Assembly (NCBI GenBank): GCA_031283975.1
Contig: JAITAT010000168.1
Span: forward strand, 1 to 5,175
Direction of reading: 5' to 3'
From: Synergistaceae bacterium
GTDB lineage: Bacteria > Synergistota > Synergistia > Synergistales > Synergistaceae
Length of the DNA: 5,175 nt
How positions within the stretch are numbered: the stretch's first letter is position 1; each line of letters starts with the position of its first letter. The notes under the pieces were generated by a model. That model searched no databases and had not been told where the DNA came from. It saw only the letters and a list, made by a program, of their open reading frames with translations. This document shows, one piece after another, positions 1-5,175 of this stretch. Position numbers and translations under genes: made by a program.

Positions 1-1833
1 GGAGTAGAAATTTTTGTCGGAGCGGAATGTGCCGCTTATGCTGGGAACAGAGAAACGGACGTCGATATGGCCGGAGTCGAGTACCTCGTACTCGCATTCC
101 AGTTCGGCGCCGGCCGGGATCGTCCCATCCCCGAAGTCGGTCCCCGATATCTTGAAAACCCCTATGGGGCGGTTGTCGGTGATGGGGTCCTTTATCTCGC
201 CTTCCCACAATTTGAAATTCAGCGACCCATCGCCGCCGGATTTCAAAGATTCCGCGGCCTTGAAGGTTTTTTTCCCCTTCCTGGGGAGGGCGTCGCCTTT
301 TCGCACCAGATATTCCAGCGTCGGCTTCCCGCCGAGTTTTTCCAGAACCTCGACGCTCACGGAGTGCGACGCCGGTATGGCGCCTATTGTGGCGGTAGTT
401 CTCGTTATCACGGCGGTATTCGCGTCGAGGTTCACGCCGCGGCCGTTGGGGTCGAAGACGGACATCCTGAACGTATTTTCGCCCTCGCGGGGCAGAGGAG
501 CCTCTATCGCCGCGCCGTCCGCCAGTTTGACGCGGCCGGAGGTCCATCCCGTATCCAGGCTGTCGGCCTGGAATTCGCATCCGGGGGGGATCTCGCCGGT
601 CAGCTTGGCCACTATTTTCGCTCTGGAAGCGGAAGTTCTGGCGTTGTAACTGAACGCCGCGTCGAATTTTCCTCCGGAAGCTATGATGCCCCTGGCGCTC
701 TTTCTCGGGCGAGTGCGCAGCCCCCAGTCGATGGATTCCGCGAAAAGGCTCGCCCCTTCGGCGACCGCGGTCATGGGGTTCACCTCTATGCTGCCGCGTA
801 TATCAAGTTCGGAAGCCACTCTCTCGCGCAGCGGCGCGTAATTCGTGGAGCCTCCGATGAAGACGATGCTTTCTATATCGCGCGGCGTGAGGCCGGCTCC
901 TTTCAACGTTTCCCTGGCCGCCTCGATGGAGTCCGAAATTCGGGGTTCGATCAGCGCGCTGTAATCTTCGCGTTTCAGCGGGATATCGAAGTAAATTTCA
1001 TTCTTGTCCATATCCAGTATGGGGTTGGGCAAGTCTGCCTCCGAAATGCTTATGGACGTTTCATTCACGGAAGAAAGGGCTATTTTGGCGTTTTCGGAAG
1101 CCGCTGTCGCAAGCCGCGTCAGGGTTTTGTACGCGGGTTCGGTCTGAAATTCGTCTGGAAGCGAGAAACGCGAACAGAGCCACGGACGCACGATATTGTC
1201 GAACACGGTCCTGTCGAAATCGCGGCCGCCGCACATCGCGATGCCGCCGTGGGCCAGGAGGTTGACATTGCTTCCTATGCTCTCGGCTATAGCGATATCG
1301 AGCGTGCCTCCGCCCAGGTCGTAAATGAGAAACATCCCGTCGCTTTTGCGGATTCGCATCACGCTCATAACGGCCGCGACCGGTTCCTGCATAAGCGCGA
1401 CCTTGCCGATTCCGGCCATGTTGGCCGCCTCCATTGTCGCGGTCTTTTGCATCTGATTGAACGCCGCGGGCACGGTTATTACAGCGCCGGTATCGTCGCC
1501 GTTCCGCAGTTCCTCCGGCAGATACCCGAAGAGGGCTTTCAATATCTCGGCGGAGCATTCCTCCGGCGTTTTGGTGATGCCGGCCGCCGCGAAACGAACC
1601 AGGGTATTCGTTCCCATCAGCCTCTTGAAAAGCACGGCGCAATTCTCCGGTTCTCTCAACGACATGACGTACGCGCGCAATCCCACGTATTTGCCGCCGC
1701 GTTTGTCGATGTAGATAGCCGAAGGCGTTATGTCGTTCAACTCGGGGTTCTTCCATGTATGCGTGACGAGACCGTCGAACGAGGTTATCACGCTGTTGGT
1801 GGTTCCGAGGTCTATACCCGCGTAGTTTTTCAT
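1..1833 (-). CDS. Hsp70/DnaK-family chaperone with an inserted domain (C-terminus beyond left edge)
   Basis: ATP-driven chaperone of the Hsp70 family, predicted cytoplasmic. 611 residues are visible, with no stop before the window edge. The start is ATG at 1833, overlapping the upstream stop as ATGA, with GGAGAG directly before it. The ATPase domain (about 1-370) has phosphate-1 GIDLGTTNS (6-14), KRLMG (70-74), connect-1 AVITVPAAFN (117-126), QEPVAA (149-154), phosphate-2 DLGGGTLD (172-179) and adenosine motif FIGGSTN (325-331). D8, K70, E150, T177 and D179 match E. coli DnaK D8, K70, E171, T199 and D201, so ATP hydrolysis looks intact. The usual linker (VLLLDVTPLSLG in DnaK) is missing. About 115 unfamiliar residues (about 371-485), probably beta-rich, precede a recognisable substrate-binding beta domain (about 487-600: YLVRKGDALP, ADN-like TDNRPIGVF, DSGHIDVRFSV). 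Whether a helical lid follows is not visible. It is an accessory Hsp70, not the housekeeping DnaK. Confidence 0.95.
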   Translation of the reverse strand, partial: MKNYAGIDLGTTNSVITSFDGLVTHTWKNPELNDITPSAIYIDKRGGKYVGLRAYVMSLREPENCAVLFKRLMGTNTLVRFAAAGITKTPEECSAEILKALFGYLPEELRNGDDTGAVITVPAAFNQMQKTATMEAANMAGIGKVALMQEPVAAVMSVMRIRKSDGMFLIYDLGGGTLDIAIAESIGSNVNLLAHGGIAMCGGRDFDRTVFDNIVRPWLCSRFSLPDEFQTEPAYKTLTRLATAASENAKIALSSVNETSISISEADLPNPILDMDKNEIYFDIPLKREDYSALIEPRISDSIEAARETLKGAGLTPRDIESIVFIGGSTNYAPLRERVASELDIRGSIEVNPMTAVAEGASLFAESIDWGLRTRPRKSARGIIASGGKFDAAFSYNARTSASRAKIVAKLTGEIPPGCEFQADSLDTGWTSGRVKLADGAAIEAPLPREGENTFRMSVFDPNGRGVNLDANTAVITRTTATIGAIPASHSVSVEVLEKLGGKPTLEYLVRKGDALPRKGKKTFKAAESLKSGGDGSLNFKLWEGEIKDPITDNRPIGVFKISGTDFGDGTIPAGAELECEYEVLDSGHIDVRFSVPSISGTFRSDKNFYS

Positions 1834-2303
1834 CTCTCCGTCTTTCGCAAAGTCACTCTGCCGACTCTGATCAGGCCGTCTTTTCCCATTATTATCGGTT
1901 CGATCATCCGGTCTACCACCAATTCATCATCAGCTTTAAAATCTTCTATGTTCAACGGGGTCGCCGCTATTCCGGGATCGAACGGAGTCCCCTCTATATT
2001 GACCATCCTCAGTTCCAACACGTCAAGCGAGTTTTCTATTTTTTTATTGAAGGACAAAAGCTGTTTCATGCATCGCTCGCGTTCCGTCCCTTCGAGTTTT
2101 GCCGCGATTTTCTCGAAGAACCGGCCGAAACGCCACGACTCGACGGCTATCTCGACGGCCGCGTTCATCGCGGCGTCCGAACGCCCCGAGCCGTACTGGG
2201 CGTTTCCGCCGCTTGATTCCGCCGCGTCCCGGCGTCCGGAACGTCCGCGCAAATTGAGCAAAGCGCCGATGCGAGATCTCAGGCTATTTGCCATATCGCG
2301 CAT
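1830..2303 (-). CDS. GrpE-like nucleotide exchange factor (divergent, short)
   Basis: A 157-residue protein, probably the ADP/ATP exchange partner of the adjacent Hsp70. Residues 1-45 are Arg/Ser/Gly-rich and look disordered. Residues 46-100 are predicted helical (ESWRFGRFFEKI, then SFNKKIENSLDVLELRM). Residues 103-153 resemble the GrpE beta domain: an IEGTPFDPG segment like GrpE G-x-FDP, then EPIIMGKDGLIRVGRVTLRK like the final GY-x(4)-R-x(2)-RPA-x-V strand pair. The canonical HEAV after FDP is absent, and the protein is shorter than typical GrpE (about 190). Its stop overlaps the Hsp70 start by 4 nt, and it begins 30 nt after the peptidase-like gene. The start is uncertain: ATG 2303 and ATG 2294 both lack a Shine-Dalgarno site. 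An in-frame ATA at 2321 has GGAG five bases upstream. The family call rests on the C-terminal pattern plus the Hsp70 neighbour. Confidence 0.75.
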   Translation of the reverse strand: MRDMANSLRSRIGALLNLRGRSGRRDAAESSGGNAQYGSGRSDAAMNAAVEIAVESWRFGRFFEKIAAKLEGTERERCMKQLLSFNKKIENSLDVLELRMVNIEGTPFDPGIAATPLNIEDFKADDELVVDRMIEPIIMGKDGLIRVGRVTLRKTER

Positions 2304-2333
2304 ACCGATTATAACAGCTATCGCCGCTCCATG

Positions 2334-2951
2334 CTACGTTATGCTGAAATGGACGAAGCCGCCGCCGTGGCTGGTCGTGCCGAGCCAAAGCGCCAAGTCT
2401 ATTTTAACTATGCGTCCTCTGTCCAATATGCACAACGGAAGACGCCCCTCGGGGTCGCCGGTTTCTATGGCCGCGACGGTGACCCAGTGCCATTCGTCGA
2501 GATTTTTCTCCTGCCCGTTGCACAGATTGAGGAACGCGACCGGGATGTCGCGGGAGAGGGCGTCCGTCAAGAATGACGCCACTTCCTCCGGCGACGGGCG
2601 AAGCGATCTATTTTCCGGAACCTCGCACCGGGCGCTCGATATTGTCATCCCTTTCGAGGCTCCGTAGGCCGTCACCCGTTCGCACAGCATCTCGACGGTA
2701 TGTATCCCTCTTTTTGTGGGCGTGACGTATTTCCATACTTCCTCCATCATGGCCGCGCACGCGCTTTTGTTGCGGGTATGCTCGCCGCGGCGGTGATACA
2801 TGAATATGTTGCACGCCACCGACGGCCCGCAACCCGCAAGCCTCTGCCAGCCCGTTCCGAACCAATCCTGGCAGCAGCCGTAGAACACCTCGTTCGTATC
2901 GTTGTCGGATATTTTGAACGCGTCTATGTTCGATAACGAGATCTTTTTCAT
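2334..2951 (-). CDS. Putative C39/papain-like cysteine peptidase, cytoplasmic
   Basis: A 205-residue protein, first gene of the chaperone cassette. Its layout fits a papain-fold peptidase of the C39 type: Q28 (CCQDW) as candidate oxyanion-hole residue, C41 in AGCGPSVACN as nucleophile, H155 in EWHWVTV, D177 in ILDRGR, and a closing strand GGGFVHFSI (196-204). The Q-C spacing of 13 and H-D spacing of 22 are plausible; the C-H spacing of 114 is longer than in bacteriocin-transporter C39 domains. No signal peptide or membrane segment is seen, so it should act in the cytoplasm. It has nine cysteines (26, 27, 41, 47, 65, 90, 109, 144, 174), many for such a protein. The ATG at 2951 has a strong Shine-Dalgarno site, GGAGGGGAG, at 2954-2962, and a promoter about 50 nt upstream. 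Substrate unknown; transglutaminase-like activity or a non-catalytic role is possible. Confidence 0.62.
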   Translation of the reverse strand: MKKISLSNIDAFKISDNDTNEVFYGCCQDWFGTGWQRLAGCGPSVACNIFMYHRRGEHTRNKSACAAMMEEVWKYVTPTKRGIHTVEMLCERVTAYGASKGMTISSARCEVPENRSLRPSPEEVASFLTDALSRDIPVAFLNLCNGQEKNLDEWHWVTVAAIETGDPEGRLPLCILDRGRIVKIDLALWLGTTSHGGGFVHFSIT

Positions 2952-2964
2952 TTCTCCCCTCCGT

Positions 2965-2997
2965 TTTCAATCCGGGTTGTGATGTTACATATTGAAA
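2965..2997. promoter_or_regulatory. 7-bp dyad over predicted transcription start (possible operator)
   Basis: TTTCAAT (2965-2971) and ATTGAAA (2991-2997) form a perfect 7-bp inverted repeat with a 19-bp spacer. It lies just downstream of the -10 box and covers the expected start point near 2992, a position where a bound repressor would block initiation. Only the repeat is seen; operator function is inferred. It does not resemble the CIRCE element of HrcA-controlled chaperone genes. Confidence 0.3.
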
Positions 2998-2998
2998 T

Positions 2999-3026
2999 AT
3001 TTTAGCTTTTTATCGGCGCATGTCAA
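2999..3026 (-). promoter_or_regulatory. Sigma70-type promoter of the peptidase-GrpE-Hsp70 cassette
   Basis: Read on the minus strand, a perfect -35 box TTGACA (3026-3021) is followed, after a 16-bp spacer, by TAAAAT (3004-2999), one base from TATAAT. Transcription would start near 2992, giving a leader of about 40 nt before the ATG at 2951. The surrounding region is AT-rich, unlike the flanking genes. This suggests the cassette has its own housekeeping-type promoter, separate from the transporter operon. Confidence 0.7.
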
Positions 3027-3134
3027 AAATAAGGAGGACAATAAAAATAGACTCCGCCGAGAAAAGTATGTGAACCGATGATGTAACCCCACGCCGCAAG
3101 CGGTCAATTGCGGGAATCGCCGTCTGCGCCGATA
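3011..3134. repeat. 10-bp perfect inverted repeat pair bracketing the intergenic region
   Basis: TATCGGCGCA at 3011-3020 is the exact reverse complement of TGCGCCGATA at 3125-3134, with 104 bp between them. The left arm fills most of the spacer between the -35 and -10 boxes of the cassette promoter. The right arm lies about 17 bp beyond the permease stop codon. The pair could be two sites for one regulator, or the arms of a long stem in read-through RNA. Two random 10-mers matching this way within 200 bp is unlikely but not impossible. Confidence 0.45.
3094..3113 (-). terminator. Stem-loop after the transporter operon (weak terminator candidate)
   Basis: On the minus strand CCGCAA (3113-3108) pairs perfectly with TTGCGG (3099-3094) across an 8-nt loop, starting 37 nt past the permease stop. 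No T-run follows directly; the nearest T-rich stretch is around 3049-3040. As an intrinsic terminator it is therefore poor. It could instead protect the 3' end of the mRNA or allow partial read-through. Confidence 0.28.
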
Positions 3135-3150
3135 TTTGGCGTTTGCTTTG

Positions 3151-3789
3151 TCATTCGGTCCGGCCGGGGTCGGCGCGCCGTGTAAAATATCTTTCTAGCG
3201 CGAGCATCAGGTTATTCACCGCCACCGAGAGCGCGATCACCAAAATCGCGCCCCACGCTATTTTGACGTAAGACATCTGCCTCATGCCTTCGAACAGTAT
3301 AGTACCAATCCCCCCCGCGCCTATGGCGTAGGCTATGCAGGCTATCCCGATGGAAGCCATGCAGGCGAGCCGCGTTCCGGCTATCAGTGCCGGCATGGCC
3401 ATAGGCAGTTCGATTTTAAGGAACATTCCGGCCCGGGAATAGCCCATGGCCCGGGCCGCTTCGATGACGAGCGGGTCGATACCTTCGAGCCCGGCCAAAA
3501 AGTTCCGCACCAGAAAAAATAACGAATAGCAGACGAGAACTATTACGGCGCTTTTCACGCCGAGCCCCGAGATCGGTACCAGAATGGCGAAGAATGCGAG
3601 CGACGGTATGGTGTACAGTATTTCGAGTATCGTTATCACCGGAACGGCTGGAAAGCGGAAAACGTGTATCAGGACGCCGAGCGCCGCGCTTATGGGAATG
3701 GCGAAGACCATCACGAGCGCGATCATCTCCGCGTGCGACGCGACCGCCCGCAGCATGTACCCGTAATAATGAAGAAGGTACGCCGTCAT
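3151..3789 (-). CDS. Quaternary-ammonium osmolyte ABC transporter permease (OpuBB/OpuCB/ProW-like)
   Basis: A 212-residue inner-membrane permease, the channel subunit of a glycine betaine/choline/carnitine-type importer. Hydrophobic segments lie at about 21-44, 48-73, 79-99, 132-165 and 176-198, giving the usual five-to-six-helix BPD_transp_1 fold of this short subfamily. The segment YTIPSLAFFAILVPISGLG (59-77) is typical of the OpuBB/OpuCB line. The cytoplasmic coupling loop is present as EAARAMG (110-116) followed by LP at 128-129, the EAA-x3-G contact for the ATPase. The ATG at 3789 overlaps the ATPase stop by 4 nt (ATGA) and has only a weak upstream GGCGGA, so translation is probably coupled. 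Only one permease gene is visible, so it likely works as a homodimer unless a second lies upstream of the window. The exact substrate cannot be told. Confidence 0.94.
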   Translation of the reverse strand: MTAYLLHYYGYMLRAVASHAEMIALVMVFAIPISAALGVLIHVFRFPAVPVITILEILYTIPSLAFFAILVPISGLGVKSAVIVLVCYSLFFLVRNFLAGLEGIDPLVIEAARAMGYSRAGMFLKIELPMAMPALIAGTRLACMASIGIACIAYAIGAGGIGTILFEGMRQMSYVKIAWGAILVIALSVAVNNLMLALERYFTRRADPGRTE

Positions 3790-4550
3790 TTGGTATCTTT
3801 TTCCGCCCTTTTGAGGGCTTCGACGCTCAGGAAATTCAGGAGCTGTCTTACATAATCGTCAGCGGGGTTTTTGACGATTTCGCGCGGCGTTCCGTATTGA
3901 GCCATAACCCCGCCGTTCATCACCGCGACTCTGCCGCCCAGGCGAAAGGCTTCGTCTATATCGTGAGTGACGAAGAGTATGGTCGTCCCGTCCCGCCCGT
4001 GTATGCGCAGAAGATCGTCCTGCAGGCGGCTGCGCGTTATCACGTCGAGGGCGCCGAACGGTTCGTCCATCAAAAGGACGCGGGGTTCCCCCGCCATCGC
4101 GCGGGCTATTCCCACCCGCTGCTGCTGCCCGCCGGAGAGCTGCGACGGATATCTGGCGGCGAATTCGTCAGGGTCGAGCCCCATGAGCGACAGCAGCTCG
4201 CTTACGCGCGAGCGCGTCCTGGCCTTGTCCCATCCCAGAATTTCCGGGATTGTGGATATGTTTCCGGCGACTGTCATGTGGGGAAACAGAGCGGCCGCCT
4301 GCAGCACGTAGCCAATCTTTTTGCGCAGGGCCGTGACGTCCATGGAAGCCGTGTCCCCGCCGAAAAACAAAACTTTCCCGGACGTCGGGACGACGAGCCG
4401 GTTCACCATTTTCAGCATGGTGGTCTTGCCGGAGCCGGACGCGCCCATCAGCGCGACGAGCGAGCCTTCCTCCACCGCCATAGAGACTCCGCGGACGGCC
4501 TCGCTCGCGCCGTAACTCTTTTTTACGTCCGCAAACTCAATCGCGTTCAA
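3786..4550 (-). CDS. Quaternary-ammonium osmolyte ABC transporter ATPase (OpuCA/ProV-like, no CBS domains)
   Basis: A 254-residue ATP-binding subunit that powers the importer from the cytoplasmic face. It shows Walker A GASGSGKTT (36-44), Q-loop Q84 in YVLQAAALFPHMT, signature LSGGQQQR (138-145), Walker B VLLMDEP (158-164) with catalytic E163, D-loop GALD (166-169) and H-loop H196 (VTHD). The Q-loop with LFPHMTV and the signature are typical of the OpuA/OpuC/ProV group. The protein ends soon after the nucleotide-binding domain. It lacks the tandem CBS domains by which longer OpuCA/OpuAA-type proteins (about 380-420 residues) sense ionic strength or cyclic di-AMP. The start is TTG at 4550; no ATG or GTG exists in frame between the upstream stop at 4583 and here. 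It lies 7 nt after the binding-protein stop with no clear ribosome site, so coupling is likely. Confidence 0.96.
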   Translation of the reverse strand: MNAIEFADVKKSYGASEAVRGVSMAVEEGSLVALMGASGSGKTTMLKMVNRLVVPTSGKVLFFGGDTASMDVTALRKKIGYVLQAAALFPHMTVAGNISTIPEILGWDKARTRSRVSELLSLMGLDPDEFAARYPSQLSGGQQQRVGIARAMAGEPRVLLMDEPFGALDVITRSRLQDDLLRIHGRDGTTILFVTHDIDEAFRLGGRVAVMNGGVMAQYGTPREIVKNPADDYVRQLLNFLSVEALKRAEKDTK

Positions 4551-4557
4551 ATCGGGT

Positions 4558-5175
4558 TTATTTAACGAAACCGCGTTCCTTCAAAAAAGCCTCCGCCGTT
4601 TCCCTGTATTCTTTCCCGTCGAGGTCGACTTTGGCGTTCAGCGCCTGCATCGTCGCGCTGTCCAGCGAGGCGCTTATCGGGTTTATTATTTCGGCGATTT
4701 CGGGCGACGCTTCCAGAATGTCCTCGCGCGCTATCGGAACCATGTTGTACGGCGGCCAGAAGGAAATATCGTCAGTCACGGCTATTATGTCGCCTTTGGC
4801 GAGGTGCGCGTCGGTCGTGAAGCAGACGTTGACGTCGGCTTCGTCTCTGCGCAAAACCTCGTACTTGATGCCCTTGTCGAACACCCTGACGCTTTTGAAC
4901 TCGAACCCGCCCAGGCGTTTTTTAAGCCCCGCAAGCCCGTCGTCGCGCTCCTCGAATTCGGGAGTGGCGCACAGGCGCAACTCCGGGGCGGCTTTCGACA
5001 GACCGGAGAGATCGACGACATCGTATTTGTCGGCGGATTCCTTCGTGATGGCGAGACCTTGCGAGTTATTGAGCGGCGCCATGCCGAGAAGAACGAAACC
5101 GTATTTCTCGCCGTACCCCTTTTTGACTTTGTCGTACGCCGATTTTGGGTCGAAGTCCGCCGGCTCCTTCAATAC
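4558..5175 (-). CDS. Osmolyte-binding protein of the ABC importer (OpuBC/OpuCC/ProX-like; N-terminus beyond right edge)
   Basis: C-terminal 205 residues of a periplasmic or lipid-anchored solute-binding protein delivering quaternary ammonium compounds to the permease. The reading frame is open to the window edge. The TTG at 5172 lies inside the gene and is not its start; roughly the first 90-100 residues, including any signal peptide, are missing. Counting from the first visible residue, family features are KYGFVLLGMAPLNNSQGLAI (24-43), EFEERDDGLAGL (73-84), IKYEVL (103-108), CFTTDAHL (118-125), VTDDISFWPPYNMVPIARE (133-151) and a C-terminal helical stretch ending AEAFLKERGFVK. These match the OpuBC/ProX pattern of RPDG-L, sTDg and DD-x(3)-PPY-x(2)-P. 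The aromatic cage cannot be fully assigned because part of the first lobe is absent. Whether the gene is separate or fused to a permease domain upstream is not visible. Confidence 0.93.
   Translation of the reverse strand, partial: VLKEPADFDPKSAYDKVKKGYGEKYGFVLLGMAPLNNSQGLAITKESADKYDVVDLSGLSKAAPELRLCATPEFEERDDGLAGLKKRLGGFEFKSVRVFDKGIKYEVLRRDEADVNVCFTTDAHLAKGDIIAVTDDISFWPPYNMVPIAREDILEASPEIAEIINPISASLDSATMQALNAKVDLDGKEYRETAEAFLKERGFVK

Noticed and set aside
2308..2313. A TATAAT sequence on the minus strand just before the GrpE-like gene.
   Set aside because: There is no acceptable -35 box 16-18 bp upstream (TAGCAT at 17 bp), and the gene is close behind the peptidase-like gene, so an internal promoter is not supported.
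67..2667. A stop-free plus-strand reading frame of 866 codons opposite the whole chaperone cassette.
   Set aside because: The translation is rich in Arg, Gly, His and Phe with no recognisable domain, while the minus strand here encodes Hsp70, GrpE-like and peptidase-like proteins with clear motifs. Such antisense frames are common opposite GC-rich genes.
2608..2970. A minus-strand reading frame of 120 codons overlapping the peptidase-like gene and its Shine-Dalgarno region.
   Set aside because: It would share DNA with the peptidase-like gene in another frame, its translation is Arg-rich without motifs, and the gene at 2951 has the good ribosome site.
2952..3150. Searched the gap for a CIRCE heat-shock operator, a riboswitch, a tRNA or a small RNA.
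   Set aside because: No TTAGCACTC-N9-GAGTGCTAA pattern, no tRNA-like fold and no recognisable riboswitch core was seen; only the promoter, repeats and one stem-loop are supported.
3104..3154. A 16-codon reading frame starting with ATGA overlap at the permease stop.
   Set aside because: The overlap mimics a coupled gene, but the product (MTKQTPNIGADGDSRN) has no recognisable feature and chance explains it; comparative data would be needed to support it.
3594..4565. A 323-codon plus-strand reading frame opposite the transporter ATPase and permease.
   Set aside because: It is the mirror of two well-supported genes; its translation shows no family motif and no ribosome site was seen.
1..5175. 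Looked for CRISPR repeats, insertion sequences, transposase or integrase remnants, and attachment sites.
   Set aside because: No regularly spaced direct repeats, no terminal inverted repeats around a gene and no mobile-element protein were found.

Overview
The window holds two gene groups, both read from the minus strand, so transcription runs from high to low coordinates. The DNA is GC-rich, mostly tightly packed, and bacterial in style (ATGA stop/start overlaps, a strong Shine-Dalgarno site, a sigma70-type promoter). Isoleucine is coded by ATA about as often as by ATC despite the GC richness. That habit, together with TTG starts, would fit groups such as Synergistota or some Bacillota, but I cannot place the organism firmly from this sequence.

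Right part (5175 down to 3151): an ABC importer of the OpuB/OpuC/ProX type for quaternary ammonium osmolytes such as glycine betaine, choline or carnitine. The order is solute-binding protein (its N-terminus lies beyond the right edge), ATPase without CBS domains, then one permease. The first two genes are 7 nt apart and the last two overlap by 4 nt, so this is one operon.

Middle (3150 to 2952): a 199-bp non-coding gap. It holds a stem-loop soon after the permease stop, a well-formed TTGACA-16-TAAAAT promoter pointing left, a 10-bp inverted repeat with one arm inside that promoter's spacer, and a 7-bp dyad over the predicted transcription start.

Left part (2951 down to 1, running off the left edge): a three-gene cassette made of a putative cytoplasmic C39/papain-like cysteine peptidase, a divergent GrpE-like nucleotide exchange factor, and an Hsp70-family chaperone. 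The chaperone keeps all the ATPase residues I could check. It has lost the normal DnaK interdomain linker and carries an extra segment of about 115 residues between the ATPase domain and the substrate-binding beta domain. The spacings (30 nt, then a 4-nt overlap) imply co-expression. I infer a dedicated accessory Hsp70 machine with its own exchange factor, coupled to a peptidase-like protein. This cassette is the most interesting part of the window; its function cannot be read from the sequence alone.
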